Shown here: positions 1 through 7,430 of the stretch, one piece after another
How the letters are laid out: each line of letters opens with the position of its first letter
How positions within the stretch are numbered: position 1 is the stretch's first letter
DNA from: Faecalicatena_A orotica
GTDB taxonomy: Bacteria; Bacillota; Clostridia; Lachnospirales; Lachnospiraceae
Length of the DNA: 64,000 nt
Direction: 5' to 3' (one strand)
Assembly (NCBI RefSeq): GCF_040545875.1
Contig: NZ_JBEPMR010000013.1
Position numbers and translations under genes: made by a program
Notes under the pieces: generated by a model
Databases searched by the model: none
Told to the model about the DNA's origin: nothing
What the model saw: the letters and a program-made list of their open reading frames with translations, nothing else

Positions 1-274
1 ACATCTTATCATTGATCGGCTCGAGATAATCCACTCTCCCTACATACGGCATAATCGTTCCGGGTGCATAGGCATATGTAGATAAAAACCCGCTTAAAGC
101 CGTTTCATCTACGGAATCTGCTGTATCCTCGCTGATATCCAGTTTCTCTGCCGCCAGTTCCACCAGATTTTTGTCATACAGCGGGAGATTCAATCTTTCC
201 GCAAGCATCGACCCGATTTCACGTCCGCCGCTTCCAAACTGCCGCCCGATTGTGATGATTACATTCTTTGACAT
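1..274 (-). CDS. Cytidylate kinase-like family protein (5' part only)
   Basis: Only the N-terminal 91 or so residues are in the window; the frame runs off position 1. The protein opens with MSKNVIITIGRQFGSGGREI, a P-loop with the GSGGREIG arrangement of the cytidylate-kinase-like family (Cytidylate_kin2 type), a group of P-loop nucleotide or small-molecule kinases with mostly unproven substrates. The segment continues into a typical ERLNLPLYDKNLVELAAEK stretch. I chose the ATG at 272-274 because an AAGGAG motif (285-290) is then about 10 bases upstream; an in-frame ATG at 278-280 would sit only 4 bases from it. A good promoter lies just upstream. The family assignment is firm; the substrate is not known from this sequence. 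Confidence 0.85.
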   Translation of the reverse strand, partial: MSKNVIITIGRQFGSGGREIGSMLAERLNLPLYDKNLVELAAEKLDISEDTADSVDETALSGFLSTYAYAPGTIMPYVGRVDYLEPINDKM

Positions 275-324
275 ATTCATTCAGCTCCTTCCTGCATGAT
301 TTACGTCCATCAGTTCTTACTACT

Positions 325-353
325 ATTATACTTATTTTGTCAGATTATAACAA
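325..353 (-). promoter_or_regulatory. Sigma-A-type promoter for the cytidylate-kinase-like gene
   Basis: On the minus strand TTGTTA (348-353) is followed after 17 bases by a perfect TATAAT (325-330). The ATG of the kinase-like gene is about 45 bases beyond the expected start of transcription. The membrane protein gene at 358-1662 ends just upstream, so this promoter makes the kinase-like gene independent of it. Confidence 0.7.
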
Positions 354-357
354 GCTT

Positions 358-1662
358 TTAATCGAAATTAACTGATATTAATAAATTCCATATTCCTCTG
401 ATATACCAGACAATTCCGATACACAGCGCTGTATCCATAAAGAAGAATGTTCTGGTCCCTGATGCAAGCAGAGTCGGTGAAAATCCCATGAGCAGGCGTG
501 TGGCAAGTCCGGCCGATAAGATGAGAACCAATAACAGAGTCTTTCTTGCAGACATAAAGCTTCCACAGACAGCCACCAGAATCATCAGTGTAAGTATCGT
601 ATACAATATAATCTGTGGATAGACCGGCAGGGGCGGTGCCTCCAGATCGCCATTTTTATAATATACACCAACAGCCCATTTCCGAATTTGCGTGCCAAAC
701 AGAGCATCTGGAATTTTCCCTGCCCAGATGCCGGCCCGGTACAAAAATGGTATAGTTCCGCACACAGTAAATATGTTCACCCTTCGATATTTCATCCAAA
801 GCCACACACATAGAACCACTATAAATAAAATAAATGGAATATCCCTCGCGGCATAAAAGTAATTGACTGTAGTAAACCAGCCGTTCCAGAGCTTATCAAT
901 TACGGATAGTTCCCCAAACCCGTGCCAGTAAGAAGAAATCTCCTGCTCAAGCCTCGCCGCATTCCCCTTGCAGGTCATTAGAAAAACCAAAGATAAAAGG
1001 CTGACTGCCATTTGAGAAAACAGGATTGGCTTAACCTTCCTAAGCTGAAAGAAATATACAACAGCCAGAAAATAGAAGCAAAAAACAATTGCCGCTGTCT
1101 GCTCCATATTACAGCCAAATAGTGCCGCGGCGCCATATCCTGCATAATGATACCATTTGACTTTCTGGTCCTGAAACAGCATTCTAATTGGAATTAAGGC
1201 AGCAATTGCAGCAGCCAGCGCCCAGATATAGTTAATCGCACCGGGCTGGATCCCGACTTCGACAAGGCCATCTGCCGGAAATATAAACAACAGTGCTATA
1301 AATACAGTTGCTTCAAACCGTTTCCACGCAAGCAGCGACCGCAGTGCATATACCGTCCCCAGAATAATCAGACCGTCCAAAACAGCAAACACCACATAGG
1401 GCTGTTTCAGTATAATATAAAGCGCCCCCTCCAGAATCAGCCTGCCTGACCATGTCTGTGAACGCCAGATAAGGAAATCCAGAAATCCATATTGTTCCAG
1501 ATAGCTCTTAAATACGACCGTATCCGCTCTACACTCCCTGACATTATAATGAAACAGACACAGCCCTAAACACAATAATACCAGAACGGTTCTCTCAATA
1601 TAGACCGAATTACGTATTCCGAACCTCCGGACTCTTCTCCCTGTCTTTCTTATTACATTCAT
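358..1662 (-). CDS. Polytopic membrane protein, DUF6056-like
   Basis: A 434-residue integral membrane protein. A basic N-terminus (about 20 residues) is followed by a first membrane segment near residues 24-40, then a conserved-looking loop with RADTVVFKSYLEQYGFLDF and SQTWSGRLILEG, then roughly ten more hydrophobic segments. The WxxRxILE loop and multi-span design resemble the DUF6056 / GtrII-like group of putative glycosyltransferase-fold membrane proteins. No soluble catalytic domain is visible. The start is supported by GAGGAG 9 bases upstream. It stands alone between the histidine kinase operon and the kinase-like gene. Family assignment is from memory of sequence style, so function should be treated as unknown. 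Confidence 0.65.
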   Translation of the reverse strand: MNVIRKTGRRVRRFGIRNSVYIERTVLVLLCLGLCLFHYNVRECRADTVVFKSYLEQYGFLDFLIWRSQTWSGRLILEGALYIILKQPYVVFAVLDGLIILGTVYALRSLLAWKRFEATVFIALLFIFPADGLVEVGIQPGAINYIWALAAAIAALIPIRMLFQDQKVKWYHYAGYGAAALFGCNMEQTAAIVFCFYFLAVVYFFQLRKVKPILFSQMAVSLLSLVFLMTCKGNAARLEQEISSYWHGFGELSVIDKLWNGWFTTVNYFYAARDIPFILFIVVLCVWLWMKYRRVNIFTVCGTIPFLYRAGIWAGKIPDALFGTQIRKWAVGVYYKNGDLEAPPLPVYPQIILYTILTLMILVAVCGSFMSARKTLLLVLILSAGLATRLLMGFSPTLLASGTRTFFFMDTALCIGIVWYIRGIWNLLISVNFD

Positions 1663-1729
1663 ACTTATCTCTCCTCATACTTTATGCCAGACTCGCCTAA
1701 AACCAATATACATACCGATAGCCGGCAGC

Positions 1730-2626
1730 TTATTCATCTGCCGGCTGAAAACGGACGGTGATCGCCAGAAACTGCCCGTCCACAATGGCCGCTTCTGCTG
1801 TTCCACCTATCTTCCCACACAGTTCCTTTACAATCGCAAGGCCCAGCCCGGAAGAATGTTTCTGCCGGGCCGGGTCAGCTTTATAGAATCGGTCGAAGAT
1901 TCTATCAGGGTCAATTACAGAAGCATTCTGCACCGGGTTCGAAAACGTAAACGCCGTCCCCTTCTGGACAATACTCAGTCCGCCCAAACCATGTATCAAT
2001 GCGTTATTGATCAGATTACGGAAGATGCGGCCAAGAATTTCCTCTGCTGCGAAGACACAGATTTCTTCATTCTCAAACCGGATATCCGGTTCTATTTGTT
2101 TCTCCTCGAACACATGAAACAGGCCAATCATACAGTCACTCAGAATCGGGAACACCGCAGTCCTGCGGCAGTCGGGTGAAAACTCACCGCTGGTAAGCTT
2201 CGTATATAAAAACAATTCCTCCAGCATATCCTTTAGTTCCGCAATCCGTCTTTCAATAATCCGCTCATAGCGAAGCTGCTTCTCAGATTCCGTACAGTCC
2301 TGCAGCATCTGCAGGTAACCCGACGCACTGGTAAGCGGGGTTCGGATATCATGCGCAATATTGGATATAGACTGTTTCAGTTCTGTCTGGGACCGCAGAT
2401 ATTTCTGTTTTTCGCCGCTGACATCCGCAAAGATATGGTTCAGTTTCGTATAAAGCCGCAAAAATGCCCGGTTCCTTGTGTTCGAGGTCAGCTCTATATG
2501 GCTGCCCGCTTCCAACTGGTCAAGCTGTTTATACAGATGCTTAACCTCCCTGATATAGAGGATAATCAGGGCAGACAGTACTGCAGTCACAATAAGCAGT
2601 ACTGCAATCAGAAATTTCATCCGCAT
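1730..2626 (-). CDS. Sensor histidine kinase of an ABC-exporter operon
   Basis: A 298-residue membrane histidine kinase with one N-terminal membrane segment (about residues 4-24) and almost no extracellular domain, so it probably senses within or next to the membrane or through the adjoining transporter. The phospho-acceptor is His92 in NIAHDIRTPL; the ATP-binding domain shows the N box (NLINNALIHG), IFDRFYK and the G box GLGLAIV. It is the last gene of an operon that runs response regulator, ABC ATPase, permease, kinase, with a 9-base gap to the permease. That order is typical of bacitracin/lantibiotic immunity loci, where the kinase and regulator control the exporter. A GC-rich hairpin (1720-1744) overlaps the stop codon but lacks a clear U-tract. 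Confidence 0.9.
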   Translation of the reverse strand: MRMKFLIAVLLIVTAVLSALIILYIREVKHLYKQLDQLEAGSHIELTSNTRNRAFLRLYTKLNHIFADVSGEKQKYLRSQTELKQSISNIAHDIRTPLTSASGYLQMLQDCTESEKQLRYERIIERRIAELKDMLEELFLYTKLTSGEFSPDCRRTAVFPILSDCMIGLFHVFEEKQIEPDIRFENEEICVFAAEEILGRIFRNLINNALIHGLGGLSIVQKGTAFTFSNPVQNASVIDPDRIFDRFYKADPARQKHSSGLGLAIVKELCGKIGGTAEAAIVDGQFLAITVRFQPADE

Positions 2627-2635
2627 CTAACCTCC

Positions 2636-3442
2636 TTAAATATCTTTTTTCGCCAGCACAATCTCGCTGATAACAGTATACAGTACAAAAAAAGCAGATC
2701 CGGTAATAAATGGCCTCAAACCATATTCTCCCTGAAACGCACTTGGCAGAGAAGCAAGAGTCAAATATAAACTGTAGTCAAAAATCCACCCTAGTCCAAA
2801 CAGTCCGAACACACTGCTGAGTATCATAACGACGAGCCCGCTGTTTAAACAGATGGCCCCGGCTACCCCCGCCGCCTTGCTGCGGGTAATCATGCAGATT
2901 AGCATTATGAGTGCTGAGAAGGCATTTACGATAAACCAGGCTGAGAACAGATAATACAGAATGTCTTCTAACCCCGAATATGCAAAAAAACCTCCGCTGA
3001 TAATATTTAACAGCAGCGTAACCAGAAAAGTACCTAAAAGGTACAGGAAATTAACAATGCAGAAAGTACCTGTTTTACCCAGAACATAATCCCACTTATT
3101 TTCATGGGCAGCCATAATGTTCTTAATAAACCCGCTCTCGAAATCCATGCATATAAAGAGTGCACCAAAAACCCCTGTCGTAACGGAAAGAAAGCCGCCG
3201 CTCACAGTTCCCTGCCGGAATATTTCCAGAATCGTTGTATTTGCCAGAGATGACTCGATGTCGGAGGCATCCGCTGAAAGCTCTGCCCCGAACTGGAGGA
3301 TCAGGTCTCTGGTCGATGGATTCGTGATGATAAACAGGATGCCAAAGGTCACGATATTGATAAATACGAGTATCCCAAAACATATATAAAAACTTTTGCT
3401 GCGGAAGACACGGTATAGGTCCGTGCGAAGAAGATTAAGCAT
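2636..3442 (-). CDS. ABC transporter permease (BcrB-like)
   Basis: A 268-residue permease with six hydrophobic segments, the first right after the LLRTDLYRVFRSK amphipathic start that is common in ABC-2 type permeases of bacitracin and lantibiotic self-protection systems. The start was set at the ATG 3440-3442, about 8 bases after a GGGGG motif; a GTG three codons earlier overlaps that motif and is unlikely. It overlaps the end of the ATPase gene by 8 bases, so the two are translationally coupled. It would form the membrane half of an exporter with the product of 3435-4355. The substrate is inferred from locus design only. Confidence 0.85.
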   Translation of the reverse strand: MLNLLRTDLYRVFRSKSFYICFGILVFINIVTFGILFIITNPSTRDLILQFGAELSADASDIESSLANTTILEIFRQGTVSGGFLSVTTGVFGALFICMDFESGFIKNIMAAHENKWDYVLGKTGTFCIVNFLYLLGTFLVTLLLNIISGGFFAYSGLEDILYYLFSAWFIVNAFSALIMLICMITRSKAAGVAGAICLNSGLVVMILSSVFGLFGLGWIFDYSLYLTLASLPSAFQGEYGLRPFITGSAFFVLYTVISEIVLAKKDI

Positions 3443-4355
3443 ACTGCGCACCCCCTTCCATCAGTTCCAGAAAATACTGTTCCAAATCCATCCTGTGAAG
3501 GCTGCACGAATGAACAAGAATCCCGTTCTGTACAAGCATTGCCGTAAGCAGGCCCGATTCGGTGAAATCAAAAACCTGAAGCTGGTTTCTGCCGGATACT
3601 TCATAATGTATCTTTGGATAATGCTCTGACAAAAGCGCCGCGGTTCTATCCGCATTGTCCACTTGAAGCTCCAGATAATCTTTACACTTCTCTTCTAATT
3701 TCTCTCTGGAAATCTGCTGGATCAGCTCCCCCTCCTTGATAATCCCGTAACAGGTTGCAAGTTTACTGAGTTCTCCCAGGATATGCGAACTAATCAGGAT
3801 CGTCTTCCCCGCTTCTTCATTCAGCCTGATGAGACTTTCCCTGACTTCCCTGATCCCCTCCGGGTCCAGACCGTTGATCGGCTCGTCAAGAATCAGAAGG
3901 TCTGGATTACCGAGAAGGGCCATCGCGATTCCCTGCCTCTGTTTCATTCCCATTGAAAACTGCCGGATCTTCTTTTTTCCTGTATGAGACAGATTCATAA
4001 GCTCCAGAATCTTATCTACACTCTTTTCATCCGTGAGCCCCAGGCACTTTGCCTTCAGGATCATGTTATCTCTGGCCGTCATATGGGGATACAGGCCCGC
4101 ATCCTCTATAAGCATTCCGACTCTGCGCCGTGCTGTCTGGTTCTTTACAGGCAAACCATAAAGAGAGATTTCCCCCTCCGTGGGATGGACGAGCCCGCAG
4201 CACATTTTCAGTGTGGTAGACTTGCCGGAACCATTACGTCCGATAAACCCGTAGATATCTCCCGCTCTTACCTCCATATTGAGATGGCTCACGGCTGCTT
4301 TCGCGCCGTATATCTTACTTAAATTTTTCGTTCTGACTGCATATTCTGTATTCAT
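3435..4355 (-). CDS. ABC transporter ATP-binding protein (BcrA-like)
   Basis: A 306-residue ATPase, the length typical of BcrA-type exporter ATPases. Visible motifs: Walker A GRNGSGKST, signature FSMGMKQRQG, Walker B LLILDEP and the switch histidine in ISSHIL. About 80 residues follow the nucleotide-binding domain, as in drug and peptide exporters. The ATG at 4353-4355 was chosen because AAAGGAG lies 5 bases upstream; the open frame extends 28 codons further but without a ribosome-binding site. It follows the response regulator gene by about 108 bases and precedes the permease. Likely job: export of, or protection against, a membrane-active peptide antibiotic. Confidence 0.9.
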   Translation of the reverse strand: MNTEYAVRTKNLSKIYGAKAAVSHLNMEVRAGDIYGFIGRNGSGKSTTLKMCCGLVHPTEGEISLYGLPVKNQTARRRVGMLIEDAGLYPHMTARDNMILKAKCLGLTDEKSVDKILELMNLSHTGKKKIRQFSMGMKQRQGIAMALLGNPDLLILDEPINGLDPEGIREVRESLIRLNEEAGKTILISSHILGELSKLATCYGIIKEGELIQQISREKLEEKCKDYLELQVDNADRTAALLSEHYPKIHYEVSGRNQLQVFDFTESGLLTAMLVQNGILVHSCSLHRMDLEQYFLELMEGGAQYA

Positions 4356-4463
4356 GGCAGCTCCTTTCTTTGCTTCAGAGCGCATTCCTTCTCGAAACAC
4401 ACTCTCATCCTTTGATGTAATTATAGTGTAGCCCCACAAAATTCAAAAAGCGCAAAGAAAAGT

Positions 4464-5126
4464 TTAAGAAAGTTTAAAGCCCATCCCCCATACAGTCTGG
4501 ATATAAGTTTCCGTCCCAGTTGGTTTCAGTTTTGAACGGATATTACTGATGTGTACATTGATCGTCTTATCTTCTATAAAATACTCGTCACCCCATGCAT
4601 ATTCATAGATTACCTGTTTGGTAAATACTTTTTTCGGATGCTTGCATAATAATTCCAGTATTTTAAATTCATGTTTTGTAAAATCTATATTCTTTCCTGC
4701 AACGGTCATCTCCTGAGTATCCGGGCTGAGCGTCCATTCCTTATAATGAAGGATACTCCCTGAATCAAACGACTGCGAACTGCGAAGCTGTACCTGAATG
4801 CGCACAAGAAGTTCACGAAGATCAAAGGGTTTACAGATATAGTCATTAGCTCCCGACGAGAGCAGTTCTACTTTACTGTCCAGCTCATTTTTTGCAGAAA
4901 GCACAATGACCGGAACTTTACCAGCAAACGTATGAATCAGCTCTTCCCCCGTCTGCCCTGGGAGCATCAGGTCCAGCAGAATCAGGTCATAAGTCTCCAT
5001 CGAAAAACGCAGTGCACCTTCACTGCCTGAAAACGCCTGGGTACACGTGTAATTGTTCTCCTGTAGATATTCAGCAACCATGTTATTGATATTGGGATCA
5101 TCTTCTATAATTAATATTGACTGCAT
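4464..5126 (-). CDS. OmpR-family response regulator of the ABC-exporter operon
   Basis: A 220-residue regulator: receiver domain (residues 1-120) with acidic pocket IIEDDPN and phospho-acceptor Asp52 in LILLDLMLPG, conserved Lys in ICKPFDL, and a C-terminal winged-helix DNA-binding domain with INVHISNIRSKLKP. First gene of the regulator / BcrAB-like transporter / kinase operon, so it most likely controls that operon in response to the kinase at 1730-2626. The gene starts 124 bases after the stop of the helicase-associated-repeat protein, with no convincing terminator in between; the best promoter candidate there (TAGAAT, 5140-5145) has a poor -35. Read-through from the invertible promoter at 6.1-6.4 kb is therefore possible. 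Confidence 0.92.
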   Translation of the reverse strand: MQSILIIEDDPNINNMVAEYLQENNYTCTQAFSGSEGALRFSMETYDLILLDLMLPGQTGEELIHTFAGKVPVIVLSAKNELDSKVELLSSGANDYICKPFDLRELLVRIQVQLRSSQSFDSGSILHYKEWTLSPDTQEMTVAGKNIDFTKHEFKILELLCKHPKKVFTKQVIYEYAWGDEYFIEDKTINVHISNIRSKLKPTGTETYIQTVWGMGFKLS

Positions 5127-5250
5127 AGCCTTTTCCTCTTTATAATTCTAACCTAATAATCAAATCGTCATTATGGGTATGATACCACAAACAGGCTCCG
5201 GGATACAACTTATAAATCACCGGATACACTTTCATCAGGACGCTGATTGC

Positions 5251-6120
5251 TCAGATTTCCAGAGTCTCCAGCTGCTTTGCTTTAGCCACAGACATCTTCC
5301 CCTGCTTCAGAGCCTTTCTTTGCACAGATATCCAGTTTCCCATACTTCGCCCGTCCGGAGCCTTCAATTCTCTTCCCAGAGGCAGACGGCCATATTCTCT
5401 TTTATATTCACTTACCCACTGATACATGGCCGTCCACTTTTCCTCCCGCACATTATCAAGTTCCCAGACCATCAAAATCCTCTCTAGTGCCTGAATCTGT
5501 TCCTTGTTAAGAGGCTTGCGCCCTCCTTTCTGGCTGTACCTTTCCCGCTGGACAAAAATCCATATTCCCAGCCGTTCCCCTCCCTTAGTCCTATAATTCA
5601 ACGGAATCAGCAGATTCCCGTTTTCCAGAAAATATTCTTCTGCCATAGAATACCAGTTATTCCAGCTCCTTCTTTCATAGCAGCTCCAGATCATTTTGTA
5701 CCGGTCCAAATCTCTAATCTGCTTTTCCGTCAATTTCCCGGATTTCCGCTTTTTCCTCTGTTCCCTAAGCCAATATCCGAGCCGGTACCCATCTGCTACA
5801 TATTCGGTATTAACTTCCAGATTTCCATATTGCCGATAATACCCTTCTGCCAGAGAAATCCATTTGTCCCATTCAAGTCTGTCCTCCAGCTTCCAGACCA
5901 TCCCGATACTTTCCAGGGCAATTTGTTCATCATGATAGATTGGGCTGGCAAGAAGCCCGTTAAACCGCGCCCGCTGCCGCTCAATCCAACGTCCCAGACG
6001 GTAGCCGTCCGCTGTTATATAATTGGAGGGCACAAGCAGATCCCCATGTTCTTCAAAATAATCTTTCGCACACAGATACCATTCATCCCAGGTTTGTTTC
6101 CTGTATATTCTTGACTCCAT
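5251..6120 (-). CDS. Protein built of four helicase-associated (HA) repeats
   Basis: A 289-residue protein made entirely of four repeats of the helicase-associated type (PF03457-like), at about residues 11-77, 84-147, 153-221 and 229-289. Each repeat has W..W/Y near its start, an aromatic-rich helix ending in YG(N/R)L, a DGYRLG.W...QR core and a terminal L...W motif. In other proteins such repeats sit at the C-terminus of large helicases and probably bind nucleic acid; here there is no helicase, nuclease or other catalytic domain. The ATG at 6118-6120 has a perfect GGAGG seven bases or so upstream (6126-6130). Recombination site 1 starts only 18 bases upstream, so the invertible segment carries whatever promoter drives this gene. 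In the orientation read here no good promoter faces it. Confidence 0.85.
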   Translation of the reverse strand: MESRIYRKQTWDEWYLCAKDYFEEHGDLLVPSNYITADGYRLGRWIERQRARFNGLLASPIYHDEQIALESIGMVWKLEDRLEWDKWISLAEGYYRQYGNLEVNTEYVADGYRLGYWLREQRKKRKSGKLTEKQIRDLDRYKMIWSCYERRSWNNWYSMAEEYFLENGNLLIPLNYRTKGGERLGIWIFVQRERYSQKGGRKPLNKEQIQALERILMVWELDNVREEKWTAMYQWVSEYKREYGRLPLGRELKAPDGRSMGNWISVQRKALKQGKMSVAKAKQLETLEI

Positions 6121-6137
6121 TTTATCCTCCCGCACCG

Positions 6138-6163
6138 GAAGACATAATGTCAATTATGTCTTC
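6138..6163. repeat. Inverted recombination site 1 (10-6-10)
   Basis: Left arm GAAGACATAA (6138-6147), 6-base spacer TGTCAA (6148-6153), right arm TTATGTCTTC (6154-6163). The arm-spacer-arm design is that of a tyrosine-recombinase core site. Its reverse complement matches the site at 6411-6436 at 24 of 26 positions, including the asymmetric spacer. A further half-site-like TATGGTCA lies inward at 6171-6178. Confidence 0.85.
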
Positions 6164-6215
6164 ATATCAGTATGGTCAGATTACTAAAGATTGAATGCCG
6201 CCAATAAAATTGCAA

Positions 6216-6278
6216 AAAGAGGCGCAAAAATGAAGCCACCGCTTTTCAAGGTCCGCTTGATGGCTTCATTTTTGCGCC
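6216..6278 (-). terminator. Strong hairpin terminator inside the invertible segment
   Basis: Perfect 18-base inverted repeat: 6221-6238 (GGCGCAAAAATGAAGCCA) against 6261-6278, with a loop that can fold into a small CAAG/CTTG hairpin. On the minus strand the stem is followed by TCTTTTTGC, giving a U-tract. It lies between the recombinase gene and the HA-repeat gene and would still lie there after inversion, so it would insulate the HA-repeat gene from recombinase read-through. Confidence 0.75.
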
Positions 6279-6347
6279 CATTTCAGTGAAACGAAATATT
6301 ACACATATGTAAATCTTATTATTTTCTTTCATTTTCTCTGTCCAAAG

Positions 6348-6376
6348 TTGAGCTGACAGTCCGTCAATGCTATAAT
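6348..6376 (+). promoter_or_regulatory. Sigma-A promoter carried by the invertible segment
   Basis: TTGAGC (6348-6353), 17-base spacer, perfect TATAAT (6371-6376) on the plus strand. In this orientation it reads rightward through site 2 and antisense into the recombinase gene, where no plus-strand gene follows. Inverted, it would read leftward into the HA-repeat gene. Confidence 0.8.
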
Positions 6377-6410
6377 AATCAAAGATATTTACTATATAAA
6401 TGACATACTG

Positions 6411-6436
6411 GATGACATAATTGACATTATGTCATC
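6411..6436. repeat. Inverted recombination site 2 (10-6-10)
   Basis: Left arm GATGACATAA (6411-6420), spacer TTGACA (6421-6426), right arm TTATGTCATC (6427-6436). The spacer is the reverse complement of that in site 1, so the two sites are inverted. The right arm encodes the last codons and stop of the recombinase. An extra half-site-like TGACATA lies inward at 6401-6407, mirroring the one beside site 1. Confidence 0.85.
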
Positions 6437-7260
6437 AGACACATTTGTACACGATCCAAACAATCCATATGCTGTTCACCTGTTTCTATCGTATACACCC
6501 GGGTCGTGTTAATGCTGCTGTGTCCCAGCAGATCAGCCAGCCTCACGATATCTTTCTCAACAGAGTAAAATGTTCTCGCAAATAAATGGCGGAGATTATG
6601 TGGAAAAACCTTATTCTCAGCCACTTTCGCTTTTAAACACAATGCTTTCATATCCCTCCAGATATTTTTCCGGCCGAGAGGTTTCCCACTTCTACTCACA
6701 AATACAGGTCCGGTTTTGTGACCGGTTTTTTTTATGAACTTAAATAATATTTTTTGTACCATTGCCGGTATGAAGATGACCCTTGTTTTGCTTTTACACC
6801 GGACAGTGGCCTTACCGGCCCTGACAGCTTCTGCCGTGATATATTCCAGTTCACTTACCCTGATCCCCGTACCGCAGATAGTCCTGATAATATATGACAT
6901 CCGTGTATCCCCGGCCGCTTTTACAAGACGCTGGTACTCCTGCCTGTTCAGTTCTTTATCTTCCGTGGCAAAGATCTGCCTCTGGACCTTCAATAATTTC
7001 ACACAGAATTCCTGTTTACCGGCATAACGCAGAAAACAATTAAGTGATACCAGCATGGAATTCACACTAGAGGGAGCATATCTTTCTAACAGGTACTTTT
7101 TATATGCAATCGTCTGCTCTTTGCTGATGTCCCCATCCTGTAGGAAACGTCTAAAGCAACGGATATCCCTCAAATATTTTTCAGTGGTTGCCTTACTTTT
7201 TTCTTCTTCAGTCAAATGTTTTTCAAATGAAAGAAGATCTTCCGGACTCAATCTGTACAT
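6427..7260 (-). CDS. Tyrosine recombinase, likely invertase of the adjacent segment
   Basis: A 277-residue tyrosine recombinase with a SAM-like core-binding N-terminal domain (about residues 5-85) and a complete catalytic domain: Arg134 (GTGIRVSEL), a candidate Lys156/158, His221 and Arg224 (HNLRH), His247 (LLGHSS) and nucleophile Tyr256 (RVYTIE). All catalytic residues are present, so it should be active. The start has AGGAGG 6 bases upstream, and a TATAAT at 7301-7306 with a weak -35 may be its promoter. The stop codon lies inside recombination site 2. Such small XerC-like enzymes next to inverted sites act as invertases in phase-variable loci. It has no excisionase or other integrative-element genes beside it, so an inversion role is more likely than integration. 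Confidence 0.92.
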   Translation of the reverse strand: MYRLSPEDLLSFEKHLTEEEKSKATTEKYLRDIRCFRRFLQDGDISKEQTIAYKKYLLERYAPSSVNSMLVSLNCFLRYAGKQEFCVKLLKVQRQIFATEDKELNRQEYQRLVKAAGDTRMSYIIRTICGTGIRVSELEYITAEAVRAGKATVRCKSKTRVIFIPAMVQKILFKFIKKTGHKTGPVFVSRSGKPLGRKNIWRDMKALCLKAKVAENKVFPHNLRHLFARTFYSVEKDIVRLADLLGHSSINTTRVYTIETGEQHMDCLDRVQMCLMT

Positions 7261-7342
7261 ACTTTTCCTCCTGAGAATTATATTTGTTCATATCATTCCC
7301 ATTATACGGAATCGTAAACGGTCCTATCTTTTTTACAATCTT

Positions 7343-7374
7343 AAAAAGCACGACCGAAGTGCTCCCGGTCATGC
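7343..7374 (-). terminator. Rho-independent terminator of the TetR-ABC operon
   Basis: Stem GCATGACCG / CGGTCGTGC read on minus (7348-7374), followed by TTTTT (7343-7347). It lies about 55 bases after the permease stop and before the recombinase gene, separating the two units. Confidence 0.8.
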
Positions 7375-7430
7375 CTTTCTTCATACTTTCTGTATTCTTT
7401 TACTGTGTCCTTATTTCCTGTCCCCCCGGG

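Larger units (their letters stand above)
6148..6426. other. Predicted invertible promoter segment (phase switch)
   Basis: About 280 bases between the spacers of two inverted 26-bp sites. It contains one strong outward promoter (6348-6376, plus strand) and one strong terminator-like hairpin (6216-6278, effective on minus), and no gene. A tyrosine recombinase gene abuts its right end and the HA-repeat gene its left end. Recombination within the spacers would flip the promoter so that its -10 falls near 6198-6203 on minus, giving a leader of about 70 bases in front of the HA-repeat gene. The structure is seen directly; inversion itself is inferred. Confidence 0.8.

Noticed and set aside
1720..1744. 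A full terminator at the end of the first histidine kinase gene
   Set aside because: The stem is strong, but it overlaps the stop codon and is not followed by a U-tract on either strand.
6427..7260. Integrase of a prophage or integrative element
   Set aside because: No other phage, conjugation or excision genes are near, and the inverted sites directly beside it fit an invertase.
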